Source: Methylobacterium sp. 77 (GTDB lineage: Bacteria > Pseudomonadota > Alphaproteobacteria > Rhizobiales > Beijerinckiaceae). From it: a stretch of 64,000 bases of DNA. The DNA is taken from positions 4,045,147-4,109,146 of the forward strand of contig NZ_KB910516.1 in assembly GCF_000372825.1 (NCBI RefSeq), given 5' to 3'. Below the pieces are notes generated by a model. It was not told the DNA's origin, did not search any database, and was given only the letters and a program-made list of their open reading frames with translations. The position numbers and the translations under genes are program-made. Shown in pieces: positions 10,123 through 19,480 of the stretch (the stretch's first letter is position 1; each line of letters starts with the position of its first letter).

Positions 10123-10431
10123 ATGACCATCAAGATTTCGACGAAGACGGCCCGCGAGGGCGCGGATGGCGAGGTCAGTCTCGCCAAGGGCGAGAAGGTC
10201 GCCATGCGGATGTGGCGCCATGAGCCGCCGACGGACGACAAGCCGAGCGCCAGCCGACCCTACGAGACGGTGGGCTACGTGATTTCCGGCCGTGCCGAAC
10301 TGGTCCTCGACGGCGAGACGGTGACGCTGGAGCCCGGCGATTCCTGGCTCGTCCCGGCGGGTGCCGAACACACCTACAAGATCCTCGAAGAACTCACCGC
10401 CATTGAGGCGACGGCCCCGCCCGCCTCATAG
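10123..10431 (+). CDS. small cupin-domain protein
   Basis: 102 residues forming a single cupin barrel: GYVISGRAELVLDGE is motif 1 and GDSWLVPAGAEHTYKI is motif 2. The metal-ligand pattern is reduced; the His of motif 2 (AEHTY) is present, but the HxH of motif 1 is not seen. It starts 80 bases after the GMC oxidoreductase on the same strand, so it is probably part of that unit and may sense, bind or isomerise the same substrate. A perfect hairpin follows at 10482. The function is otherwise unknown. Confidence 0.82.
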   Translation: MTIKISTKTAREGADGEVSLAKGEKVAMRMWRHEPPTDDKPSASRPYETVGYVISGRAELVLDGETVTLEPGDSWLVPAGAEHTYKILEELTAIEATAPPAS

Positions 10432-10481
10432 AGCGGAGGCCGCGTTTCCCGGCGACACCACCGCGCCGCCGGACGTGCGAA

Positions 10482-10507
10482 GGGCCGGATCGATGTCGAT
10501 CCGGCCC
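10482..10507. terminator. convergent hairpin between the cupin and SDR genes
   Basis: GGGCCGGATCGA and its exact complement TCGATCCGGCCC flank a two-base centre, giving a 10-12 bp stem in either strand between two convergent genes. On the plus strand TTCTC follows, so there is only a weak T-tract. It is probably a bidirectional terminator. Confidence 0.65.
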
Positions 10508-10534
10508 TTCTCGATGATCGCGGGTTGCGGTGAT

Positions 10535-11305
10535 CTATGCGCCGCCCCATTGCATCGTCAGGCCGCCATCCACCACCAGGGTATGGCCCGTGACGTAATC
10601 GGCATCGTCGGAAGCGAGATAGAGGATGGCCTTGGCGATCTCGTCGGGCTGGCCGGCGCGGTGCCAGGGGATACGCTCCAGCGAGGCTGCGAGCTTCTCC
10701 GGGTTCTCGAACCGGTCGCTGGTCATCGGGGTCTCGATGAGGCCGGGGGCGACGTTGTTGACGTTGATCCTGTCCTCGGCGAGTTCGCGCGACAGGCTGC
10801 GGCAGAGCGAGCCGACTCCGGCCTTGGACATGCCGTAGGGTGCGCTTTCCGGCGTCGGCAGGTGCTGGGCCACCGACGACACGATGACGATCTTGCCGCG
10901 CCCGCCCGCGGCCCGGCGGACCTTGATGAAGGCGCGGGCGCAGAAGACGGGTGCCATCAGGTTGACGCGCAGGATCTGCTCGAGCTTGCCGTCATCCATC
11001 TCGGCCACCGGCATGCCACTCATGGCCTGTCCCGCATTGTTGACCAGGATGTCGAGGACGCCAAATTCCTCGGCCACCTGGGCGAAAGTCGCCTCGACCG
11101 AGGCCGGGTCGCCGACGTCGTTCTGGATCACGAGGCATCTGCGGCCCGCCGCCTCGACGAGGCGCGCTGTCTCCTTCGCGCCCTCCGCATCGGTATTGTA
11201 GGTGATCGCAACGTCCGCGCCTTCGCGCGCGAACAACTCCGCCGCCGCCCGGCCTATTCCTGAATCCGCCCCCGTGATGAGCGCGCGCTTACCCTGCAGC
11301 TTCAT
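10535..11305 (-). CDS. SDR-family NAD(P)-dependent oxidoreductase
   Basis: 256 residues, the classical short-chain dehydrogenase length. The cofactor motif TGADSGIGRA is at about 11-20, NNAG near 90, the catalytic Ser in IVSSVAQ, and the Tyr/Lys pair in YGMSKAG; the C-terminal VTGHTLVVDGGLTMQWGG is typical. It resembles the glucose 1-dehydrogenase/3-oxoacyl-ACP reductase branch, but the substrate cannot be read from sequence. It is transcribed after phosphoglucomutase on the same strand with a 136-base gap that contains a hairpin, so the two are probably separate units. Confidence 0.9.
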   Translation of the reverse strand: MKLQGKRALITGADSGIGRAAAELFAREGADVAITYNTDAEGAKETARLVEAAGRRCLVIQNDVGDPASVEATFAQVAEEFGVLDILVNNAGQAMSGMPVAEMDDGKLEQILRVNLMAPVFCARAFIKVRRAAGGRGKIVIVSSVAQHLPTPESAPYGMSKAGVGSLCRSLSRELAEDRINVNNVAPGLIETPMTSDRFENPEKLAASLERIPWHRAGQPDEIAKAILYLASDDADYVTGHTLVVDGGLTMQWGGA

Positions 11306-11418
11306 GCCTGCCCCATTGATGCGAGAGTGGGTACGCGGCCGTTTCGCGGCTGGCGAGCACCCATATTCTCAGGACAATGGGCTCCGGAAAACGCGGTTCC
11401 CGGGGTGCGGCATCGGTG

Positions 11419-11441
11419 GAAGCGGCCGCCTCGAGGCCGCT

Positions 11442-11443
<2 letters not shown>
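11419..11443 (-). terminator. hairpin at the end of pgm
   Basis: GAAGCGGCC and GGCCGCTTC form a 9-bp perfect stem with a 7-base loop, overlapping the last two bases of the pgm stop codon region. No T-run follows on the minus strand, so termination efficiency is uncertain. Confidence 0.5.
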
Positions 11444-13127
<1,684 letters not shown>

Positions 13128-13235
13128 TCAACCACGAGGAAGGCGTCGGGAGCGATGACAGGGGAAAGTTTTACCGGAATCGTCGCTGCGCGAGCCGATT
13201 GCCGCGACTCCGATCACCGATGTCTTCGCCTCTCG

Positions 13236-13490
13236 TCAGGCCTTGGCATGCGATGCCACACCTTCGGAGAACGAGATCGTGAGAACGATCGCGCCAGCCT
13301 CGTCGACGATCTCGAACGAGCGGTCGAGGGCCTCGCTCAAGGTCGAGCCACTGACGAGGGCGTTGGCGACGATCTGCTTGACGCCGATCATGACGTCGTT
13401 CCTCATTTCGTCCATGGAGCTGAACTCGTCTCCATCCGGGTCGGGATGGAGCCCACTGCGATCGCGCAAGTTCAGAAAGTACCGTGGCAT
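13236..13490 (-). CDS. DUF6894 family small protein
   Basis: 84 residues. It begins MPRYFLNLRDRSG, the signature opening of the DUF6894 family, small proteins abundant in Methylobacterium and Rhizobiales, and continues with an alpha-helical middle and a C-terminal strand (AGAIVLTISFSEG). ATG 13490 is preceded by a strong GGAGGGAGA ribosome-binding site; the frame stays open upstream, but that part is not family-like. The biochemical role is unknown. Confidence 0.85.
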   Translation of the reverse strand: MPRYFLNLRDRSGLHPDPDGDEFSSMDEMRNDVMIGVKQIVANALVSGSTLSEALDRSFEIVDEAGAIVLTISFSEGVASHAKA

Positions 13491-13658
13491 GCCGATCTCC
13501 CTCCGTAACGACCTGACCAACACATACGCTCGATGAGGATGCCGCCTCGGTAGAACCTGAGGTCGGCCCTGATCGGCACTGCCTCCGTAGACTTTATGGA
13601 GTCGCGCACGCCCCATGATCGTCGACGTGTCCTGACATGTCCCAGGCCTCATCCTGGT

Positions 13659-14417
13659 TCAGGTGGCGGATTGCTCTCCAAGGCGAAGATAGCCGGCTTT
13701 GAACTCGGCGAGGGATTTCAACCTGGGCCAGTCCAGAATTCTGAGATTCTTGCCCTTCAGTTCGATCAATCCCCGCCGCCGCAATTCCTGCAGCGACCGG
13801 TTCACGTGCACCGTCGTCATGCCCGTCGTATCGGCGAGTTCGTGCTGGGTCATCGGAAGATCGCAACTGTCTTCCGTCGCCAAGCCGACAGCGCGGAGGC
13901 GGAGAAGCAACTCACAGAAGAGATGCGCGATCCGCTCGAGCGCCGAACGGCAGCCGACATTCACAAGCCATTCCCGCAGCGTCGCCTCGTCGATGAGGGC
14001 CGAAATGCGCATCGCGCGCGCGATCGCCGGATGGTTCTCGGTGATCTCCTGCAGGACAGACGTGGAGATGCGGGCGACCTTGCAGGCGGAGAGGGTCGCG
14101 ATCGTGTGATCCAGCCGGCCCATCAGGGCGATGTCGAGATCGCAGGCATCGCCCGGCACGAGGTAGGCGGTGATCTGGCGGGCGCCGTTGGCACGCTGCT
14201 TGAACCGACAACCGACCCCTTCAGTGATCAGGAGGATGTCGTTGTGCACGTCACCCTCGCGCGCGAGGTTGGTGCGGGCCGGAACGTCGCGGGCGAGGGC
14301 GGCGATCCGATGAAGCACGTCCTTGTCCGCCTCGTTCAAGGCCACGAAGCCTTCGAACTTGTGGACCAGCGGGTTGAAAGTCCCGCTACCGGTATTGGAA
14401 ATTCGATTCCGCGACAC
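13659..14417 (-). CDS. Crp/Fnr-family transcriptional regulator (A)
   Basis: 252 residues. The cyclic-nucleotide-type sensor barrel occupies about 25-130, the dimer helix about 135-165, and the Crp helix-turn-helix LPMTQHELADTTGMTTVHVNRSLQELRRRGLI sits near 195-225 (split here: MTQHELADTTG, then VHVNRSLQELR). No Fnr-type N-terminal cysteine cluster is seen, so it is unlikely to be an oxygen-sensing Fe-S protein. It is the first of three regulators of this superfamily within 3.6 kb and differs from the other two, which are close to each other. Confidence 0.9.
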   Translation of the reverse strand: MSRNRISNTGSGTFNPLVHKFEGFVALNEADKDVLHRIAALARDVPARTNLAREGDVHNDILLITEGVGCRFKQRANGARQITAYLVPGDACDLDIALMGRLDHTIATLSACKVARISTSVLQEITENHPAIARAMRISALIDEATLREWLVNVGCRSALERIAHLFCELLLRLRAVGLATEDSCDLPMTQHELADTTGMTTVHVNRSLQELRRRGLIELKGKNLRILDWPRLKSLAEFKAGYLRLGEQSAT

Positions 14418-14450
14418 TGCCGTCTATCTCTGATGCAACAACGATCGGCC

Positions 14451-14837
14451 TCAGCCGTAGATGATCGGAATACGCGTTGCCGGTTCACGGCTTTCGGCCG
14501 CCGCGATTGCGCCGCGACGCAGTATCGGATCGGGAGAGGGATCGTGTTTAAATTTCAGTTTGCTCAAAGAGGCTTGGCCGTCTGCTCGGAAAACCCTTCG
14601 CATGACGGCCAACGGAGCGACCGGGACTTCTGTTTCCATGGGCATACGTGGCAGCGTGCGCAAATGCAATAATTCCCCTCCGCGACTGCACCGATCATTC
14701 TCGGGGCAATCGGAGAGGTCATCGACCGCATCGCCGAGCGGAACGATCACGTCGAGCCGCGAAAGCAGTGAGGCATTCGATAGGTGAAGTTCGGGCTCGG
14801 CCAGTGATACGAAGAGGTTGTGCGCTCCCGTCTGCAT
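14451..14837 (-). CDS. hypothetical protein, possibly a degenerate Crp-like N-terminus
   Basis: A 128-residue open frame that I do not recognise. The first 40 residues (HNLFVSLAEPELHLSNASL, then VIVPLGDAVDDL) faintly recall the start of Crp/Fnr proteins such as the neighbour at 15072-15797 (HNNLLSALRADDYAAIHSAL), but the barrel strands that should follow are absent. It lies between two Crp/Fnr genes on the same strand and ends 33 bases before the next one. It may be a short unknown gene, a decayed regulator, or noise. Confidence 0.35.
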   Translation of the reverse strand: MQTGAHNLFVSLAEPELHLSNASLLSRLDVIVPLGDAVDDLSDCPENDRCSRGGELLHLRTLPRMPMETEVPVAPLAVMRRVFRADGQASLSKLKFKHDPSPDPILRRGAIAAAESREPATRIPIIYG

Positions 14838-15071
14838 ATGAACCTCCGCAAGCCATAAAGTGACCGCTTCGAGGGCGAGCTATCATTGGGCGGATAGCAT
14901 TATGCAAAACGGACCGGCCATGTAAGACTTTTGCCGGGTTTGGTATGATATGTTACCTTCACACCGCAGCTGCCCAGCGTCGCAAGCTTCACGGTGCTTG
15001 ACGGATGTGGGGCCATAAGGCTCCCACTACGGTGGCGAGGACGTCGATCGGATCGTTTTCCGTGCGACGTC

Positions 15072-15797
15072 TTAGGGTGTGGAAACGCCGTCCGTGATCA
15101 GGCGGCGATACTCCCCTTCCGCGACGCCGTAGCTGGAGCCCGCGATGGCCCGGAGCTTTTCGCGGTTCACGATCTCGATGCGAGATCGGCGCGCACGGAT
15201 CATGCCGGCGCCTTCGAGGATATGGATCGTCGTCGTCACGCCGGGCCGATGGACGCCGAGCATGATCGAGAGAAATTCATGGGTGATGGGAAACTCATTT
15301 CCATCGACCCGGTCGTGGCACATCAGAAGCCAGCGAGCCAACCGTTCTTCCAAAGTAAAACTGCCATGCGACAGGGCGGTCTGTGCCGTATGCAGCTGGA
15401 AGATGTGGGCGTATCGCATCATCAGCTTGCGAAACGCCGGTCTTTGCTCGATCAGGCTGCAGAATGCACTCTTGCCGATCCGCAGTGCCTCACCTTCGAT
15501 CTGGATGAACGTCTCGTGGGGCGTGGTATCGACGTCGAACAGCAGCGCCAGGCCGGTCGCTCCCTCATGCCCGATGATGCCGACTTCGATGCGCTTTCCC
15601 TCCGGTGTGCCGACCACGACCGAAGCGACCCCGCTCTCCATGAAATAGACATGGGTCAACGGCTCGTCCGGTTGGACCAGAACCTGCTTTCGCTTCAGGC
15701 TCACAGGCTCGAGGGCGGAATGGATGGCCGCGTAATCGTCGGCGCGCAACGCGGATAGAAGGTTGTTGTGAGCGTATTTCTGAGATGGAACCAGCAT
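15072..15797 (-). CDS. Crp/Fnr-family transcriptional regulator (B)
   Basis: 241 residues with a sensor barrel (about 10-125; HVYFMESGVASVVVGTPEG, then VGIIGHEGATGLALL), a long dimer helix, and a C-terminal winged helix (THEFLSIMLGVHRPGVTTT). The LARWLLMCHDR segment before the helix-turn-helix is shared with regulator C at 16498, and the two look like paralogues. Recognition-helix residues differ (HRPGVTTTIHIL versus RRSGATMGLQRL), suggesting different DNA targets. No cysteine cluster for Fe-S is seen. Confidence 0.91.
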   Translation of the reverse strand: MLVPSQKYAHNNLLSALRADDYAAIHSALEPVSLKRKQVLVQPDEPLTHVYFMESGVASVVVGTPEGKRIEVGIIGHEGATGLALLFDVDTTPHETFIQIEGEALRIGKSAFCSLIEQRPAFRKLMMRYAHIFQLHTAQTALSHGSFTLEERLARWLLMCHDRVDGNEFPITHEFLSIMLGVHRPGVTTTIHILEGAGMIRARRSRIEIVNREKLRAIAGSSYGVAEGEYRRLITDGVSTP

Positions 15798-16497
15798 GTA
15801 ATCGCCCCGAAGAGACGGCGCTCAAGGGCCTTGCCGCTCATCAACTCTGATAAGTACTCGTAACATAAATCGGTAGGACCACAGTAACAACAAATGATAT
15901 GTACCGCCTTACCTTTTGTGCACGGTTTCGGTCAATTGCGTGCGAATTCGTACGGTAGATGGCGCCGGACCCGTCCGGTTTAGGCCCGAATGGTCGATCC
16001 GCCGAGAGGTTATAAGCAATGGATGGCGTATCGTTGCTTGTGGTGCCGATCCGCCTTCAATCGTGGTGTCCGTTTTTATCAATGGTCGCTCCCTAATCGG
16101 AGTAACGGCCCGCCGAATCACTGATGCTGTGCAATTGCAAGTCATGTCGGGCGGATCATGCGCCATCGAGCGTCGCAGCCGCAATCCATGGTCGGGTCAA
16201 GAGAGGCCGAGAGATCGTCCATCATCCGGATGGAAGCGCCGCCTCCCGATGATTGTCATCCCAATCTCATTGCAACCGGAAAACAAAAGATTCTGCCTGA
16301 GAAGGCGGGGTCATTCGTAGCGCCGGCAAATTCTCGAATTTCAAAATAGACCGATTTGACCTGAAGCGTACATTCATGTCCGTTTTATTAATTTTGTTTT
16401 CTGCAACACTGGGAGTAGAATAATCGTGACATCCGAAAACATACTGGGCTGCGGATGTTTGAGAGTGTTTTCCTCCCGCCTGTAGACCGGCGGGTGC
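15798..16497. other. 700-bp A/T-rich intergenic region between divergent Crp/Fnr paralogues
   Basis: This stretch is visibly richer in A and T than the rest of the window, for example around 15850-15920 and 16320-16430. Open frames within it are short and carry no recognisable domain. It must hold the promoters of both divergent regulators. An inverted repeat ACATCCG (16429-16435) / CGGATGT (16452-16458) and a hairpin over the ribosome-binding site of the rightward gene are the only structures found. Confidence 0.55.
16475..16494 (+). promoter_or_regulatory. hairpin covering the ribosome-binding site of Crp/Fnr regulator C
   Basis: CCCGCC-TGTAGACC-GGCGGG forms a 6-bp all-GC stem ending three bases before the ATG at 16498. 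The only purine-rich stretch that could serve as Shine-Dalgarno, GGCGGG, is the 3' arm. This could restrain translation initiation until something opens the stem. The role is inferred. Confidence 0.45.
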
Positions 16498-17214
16498 ATG
16501 AAACACGACCTTGACCAGAATACGGTAAGGAATCGGCTCCTTGGAGCTCTGACGGAATCCGAATTCGCGATTCTTTCACCAGATCTCGATCGGGTATCTC
16601 TCGAACAGGGATATGTCGTTCAGGAGCCGTTGAAGCCGATCTCTCACGTCTACTTTCCGGAGCCCGGCGTGGTGTCCGTCGTGGCGCGGACGCTGGCGGG
16701 AGAGCGGCTCGAGGCCGGTGTCATCGGGCCTGAAGGCATGACCGGCCTCGCCATCATCCACGGGATCGAACGTGCCCCGAACGAGATTTTCGTCCAGATC
16801 CCGTGCCGTGCATGGCGCATCGAGACCGATCGGTTCGCCGCCGCCATCGCGCAGAGCCCGAGCCTCCTGAGCTATATGCTGCGGTTCGCCCATGTTTTTT
16901 CCGTTCAGGTGTCACAAACCGTCATTTGCAACGGACGTTTCACGATCGACGAGCGCCTCGCGCGCTGGTTGCTGATGTGTCACGATCGCTCCGATCGCGA
17001 GGATCTTCCCCTCACGCACGAATTCGTCTCGCTGATGCTCGGAATTCGGCGTTCCGGTGCCACGATGGGGCTTCAGCGTCTCATCAAGGCCGGCGGCGTC
17101 ACGGCCAAGCGCGGGATCATCGGCATTCGCGACCGCGATGTCCTGATCGAGGCGGCCGGAGATACCTACGGGCTCCCCGAGGTCGAGTACGAACGCGTCA
17201 TGAAGCGCGGATAG
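16498..17214 (+). CDS. Crp/Fnr-family transcriptional regulator (C)
   Basis: 238 residues. Sensor barrel about 12-125 (HVYFPEPGVVSVVARTLAG, then AGVIGPEGMTGLAII), dimer helix, then a winged helix (THEFVSLMLGIRRSGATMG). It is a paralogue of regulator B, sharing the RLARWLLMCHDR block and the THEF-S-MLG core, and is transcribed divergently from it. No cysteine motif is present. Its ATG sits directly behind a GC hairpin that hides the ribosome-binding site. Targets and ligand are unknown. Confidence 0.91.
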   Translation: MKHDLDQNTVRNRLLGALTESEFAILSPDLDRVSLEQGYVVQEPLKPISHVYFPEPGVVSVVARTLAGERLEAGVIGPEGMTGLAIIHGIERAPNEIFVQIPCRAWRIETDRFAAAIAQSPSLLSYMLRFAHVFSVQVSQTVICNGRFTIDERLARWLLMCHDRSDREDLPLTHEFVSLMLGIRRSGATMGLQRLIKAGGVTAKRGIIGIRDRDVLIEAAGDTYGLPEVEYERVMKRG

Positions 17215-17680
17215 GTTTGCGTCGTTCGCGTGCGTCTCGGTGGCTTTCTGACACGACGGCATCGACCTTGAAAGCCGGCTCCCACTTTGCGGGGTGATGC
17301 TCGAGCCAACGCGGCTTCCGGGTATTGGCCTGCTAATCGCATGGTGCCGAGCGGCCATGCTTGGGATGCCAACGCGCGGCCATGCCAGCGAAACTGTGTT
17401 CCCATCCTCGGTTGCCGAAAAGAAAGCGATGCGTTCCAAGCTGCCGACGACGTTCGCCATCCTGTCATGGCGGGCGCGTGAGCATTGTCATGGACCGGGG
17501 AATTGCCACTGCGACCCCCAAACCTGTACGCTGCCTACCGGAGAGCTTTAACGGAAGATGGTTCGAATGTCAGTATTGAGTAGAGACAATATTTGACTAA
17601 GACAACCATGGACTGGTTGACTGGAAGCAGTTATCGCGGTCTGATCTATCGCCAAATTGACTTCCAAGGTGGAGACGTGC
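17215..17680. other. intergenic stretch, no gene recognised
   Basis: About 466 bases upstream of the small membrane-protein gene. Short open frames exist but none looks coding. The last 120 bases are A/T-rich (around 17560-17650) and probably contain the promoter of the downstream gene. No convincing repeat or operator was found. Confidence 0.45.
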
Positions 17681-17944
17681 GTGTCTAATTTCGTTAAGTC
17701 TGTCGTCATGACGCTGATTGCGTTTTTTTCTGTCAATTATCTGACAGGAAATCTTGAGATGTCGGCGGCGCTTGCGTCGATTCCTCTTGTGCTCGGCCTC
17801 GTTGGGGTCATGCACAATCTGGCCTATAGCTTCGCTGCTCTTTGTCTCGTCTGCGCGGTGGCCTGGTTCATTGCGCCGCTCGAAACGAAGACTGCCGTTC
17901 GGACCGAAGTCCAGAAAACCGGCATCACGCTCACGGCCAGGTGA
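17681..17944 (+). CDS. small three-segment membrane protein, paralogue of the gene at 55705
   Basis: 87 residues from GTG 17681, which has AAGGTGGAG upstream at the right distance; an ORF start at TTG 17657 is less likely. Three hydrophobic stretches are visible (about 7-22, 30-48, 52-70) followed by a short charged tail. I do not recognise a named family. It clearly matches the protein at 55705-56052: both have an F-[VI]-K opening, FFSV followed by LT, SIPL-LG-[LW]-G-M, then AY and AV-W with a proline-ending third segment. It is a stand-alone gene just upstream of a LuxR-type regulator. Confidence 0.75.
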   Translation: MSNFVKSVVMTLIAFFSVNYLTGNLEMSAALASIPLVLGLVGVMHNLAYSFAALCLVCAVAWFIAPLETKTAVRTEVQKTGITLTAR

Positions 17945-18072
17945 CTTTTCGTCGATGCCGACATGTGCGGGTTTCGTCCCCGCCGCCTCGCTGATTCCCG
18001 ACTTTGGCGCCGTCACCCTTGATCTGATAGGATCGGTCAAAGCACGCCTGTCAGACCAGTGCGGGAATTGGG

Positions 18073-18771
18073 ATGAGTTCGATGCCGATTGAGGAGGGCA
18101 GAGGCGAGGCGGCCATGCATCTTTTGATCGTCGACGATCACCCGCTCTTCCGGGATGCATTGGCGAGCGCCGTCAGGCTGGCCTTTCCCAGCGCCGTGAT
18201 CCTCGATGCCGATGGCATCCTCGGCGCCATGGCCGTTCTCGCGGCCGACCGGGCGATCGATCTGGTCCTGTTGGACCTCTCGATGCAGGGCGTCGTCGGC
18301 TTCGAGGGCCTGATCTCGATCCGCTCCCGTTTTCCGCGCGTGCCTATTCTCGTCGTGTCCGGCCTCGAGGACCCGCGGATCATGCGCGAGGCGCTCCAGC
18401 ATGGCGCGGCCGGGTTCGTGCCGAAGGCGGTCGACAAGGCGACGCTGACCCGCGCCATCGCCGATGTGCTCGGTGGAGGCCTGTCGATCCCCGCGGCGCT
18501 GTCGGGGCCTGCCGCGGGCCTGCCATCCCCGGCGACCCATCTGGCCGAGCGGATCGCCCGCTTGACCCCGCAGCAATTGCGCGTGCTCCTGATGATTCGA
18601 CAGGGAAAGCTCAACAAGCAGATCGCGCACGAACTTCAGGTCGGCGATTCCACCGTGAAGGCCCATGTCTCCGAGATTCTGCGCAAGCTCGACGTCATCA
18701 GCCGCACGCAGATCGTGATCCGGACGGCCCTGCTCGATTTCGACCAGATCCAGATGCCGCAGGCCGGATGA
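18073..18771 (+). CDS. NarL/FixJ-type response regulator (REC-LuxR)
   Basis: 232 residues from ATG 18073; ATG 18115 (giving MHLLIVDDH directly) is an equally good start because the receiver begins there. The receiver keeps the acidic pair in IVDDH, the phospho-Asp in LVLLDLSM, and the Lys in FVPKA. The C-terminal LuxR helix-turn-helix reads LTPQQLRVLLMIRQGKLNKQ with the recognition part QVGDSTVKAHVSEILRKL. It is a DNA-binding regulator with an intact phosphorylation site. No kinase is adjacent, so the partner is unknown. Confidence 0.92.
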   Translation: MSSMPIEEGRGEAAMHLLIVDDHPLFRDALASAVRLAFPSAVILDADGILGAMAVLAADRAIDLVLLDLSMQGVVGFEGLISIRSRFPRVPILVVSGLEDPRIMREALQHGAAGFVPKAVDKATLTRAIADVLGGGLSIPAALSGPAAGLPSPATHLAERIARLTPQQLRVLLMIRQGKLNKQIAHELQVGDSTVKAHVSEILRKLDVISRTQIVIRTALLDFDQIQMPQAG

Positions 18772-19051
18772 GCCGACGGCAGGCTTCCTCTCGGGTCATG
18801 TCCTTGCAACTCGTGACCTTGAACCTCGTGTCCTCGCAAGTCCTGCGTTCACGGTAATGTGCCCGGGTGAATCAGGTGCCTCGGCATGCCCGGCCGTTGC
18901 ATCCCCGGCATGCATGGCCGATGACGTGACCTTGACGCCAAGATAGGGCGATCGACACCATGAGGTTCGTCGTCACACCGATCACGGCCCTCGGATCCGT
19001 TCCGTCGCCCTGCGTCCTCACTCCCCTCCGTCCGATGAAGCGAGTTCGATC

Positions 19052-19480
19052 ATGAAGAGTTCGACGTTGAGGTCCGTCCTGGTGCTCGGGATTCTCACGG
19101 CATTGCCCATTACTGATGCGTCCGCCGCTGTCGGCGGCCGCATCGGTGCCTGCAAGCAGGAGATGAAGGCCAAGGGCCTGAAGGGCGACGAGCGCAAGAC
19201 CTTCATGAAGTCCTGCAAGACCGACGCGCGTAAGGCCTGCAAGGCCGAGGCGAAATCGGCCGGTTCGGACAAGGCCGATCGGCACGCGTTCATCAAGTCC
19301 TGTCTGAAGGGCGACGCAGCACCCGGCGCCGCCCCCTCCTCGGATGCGCCGATGTCGCCCGGCTCGACCATGGCACCCGGCACCGGCGCTGCACCCGGCA
19401 CTGGCGTCGCTCCCGGCACCGGCGTCGCTCCCGGCACTGGCATGTCACCGGGAGCAACGCCCCCGGCTCCTAAGCCCTGA
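19052..19480 (+). CDS. secreted PsiF-like protein with a Pro/Gly-rich tail
   Basis: 142 residues. A Sec signal peptide (about 1-25, ending ASA) leads into two PsiF-type repeats: CKQEMKAKGLKGDERKTFMK with SC, and a second with CKAEAKSAGSDKADRHAFIK and SC, the spaced cysteines being typical. The last 45 residues are a low-complexity tail with repeated APGTG units. PsiF repeat proteins are periplasmic and of unknown role; the E. coli member is phosphate-starvation induced, but no pho box was identified here. The 3' end overlaps the convergent methyltransferase by 11 bases. Confidence 0.82.
   Translation: MKSSTLRSVLVLGILTALPITDASAAVGGRIGACKQEMKAKGLKGDERKTFMKSCKTDARKACKAEAKSAGSDKADRHAFIKSCLKGDAAPGAAPSSDAPMSPGSTMAPGTGAAPGTGVAPGTGVAPGTGMSPGATPPAPKP
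19374..19452 (+). repeat. in-frame APGTG-coding repeats in the PsiF-like gene
   Basis: Consecutive near-identical 15-18 base units of the form CCCGGCAC(C/T)GGCG(C/T) code for Ala/Met-Pro-Gly-Thr-Gly blocks. Copy number could vary by slippage. It is a coding low-complexity repeat, not a CRISPR. Confidence 0.7.

Noticed and set aside
15916..16320. A 134-codon frame in the A/T-rich gap between Crp/Fnr genes.
   Set aside because: No domain, no ribosome-binding site, and Arg-rich random-looking translation.
19374..19452. Short regular repeats resembling a CRISPR array.
   Set aside because: They are contiguous, in frame, and code for APGTG blocks; there are no unique spacers and no cas genes.
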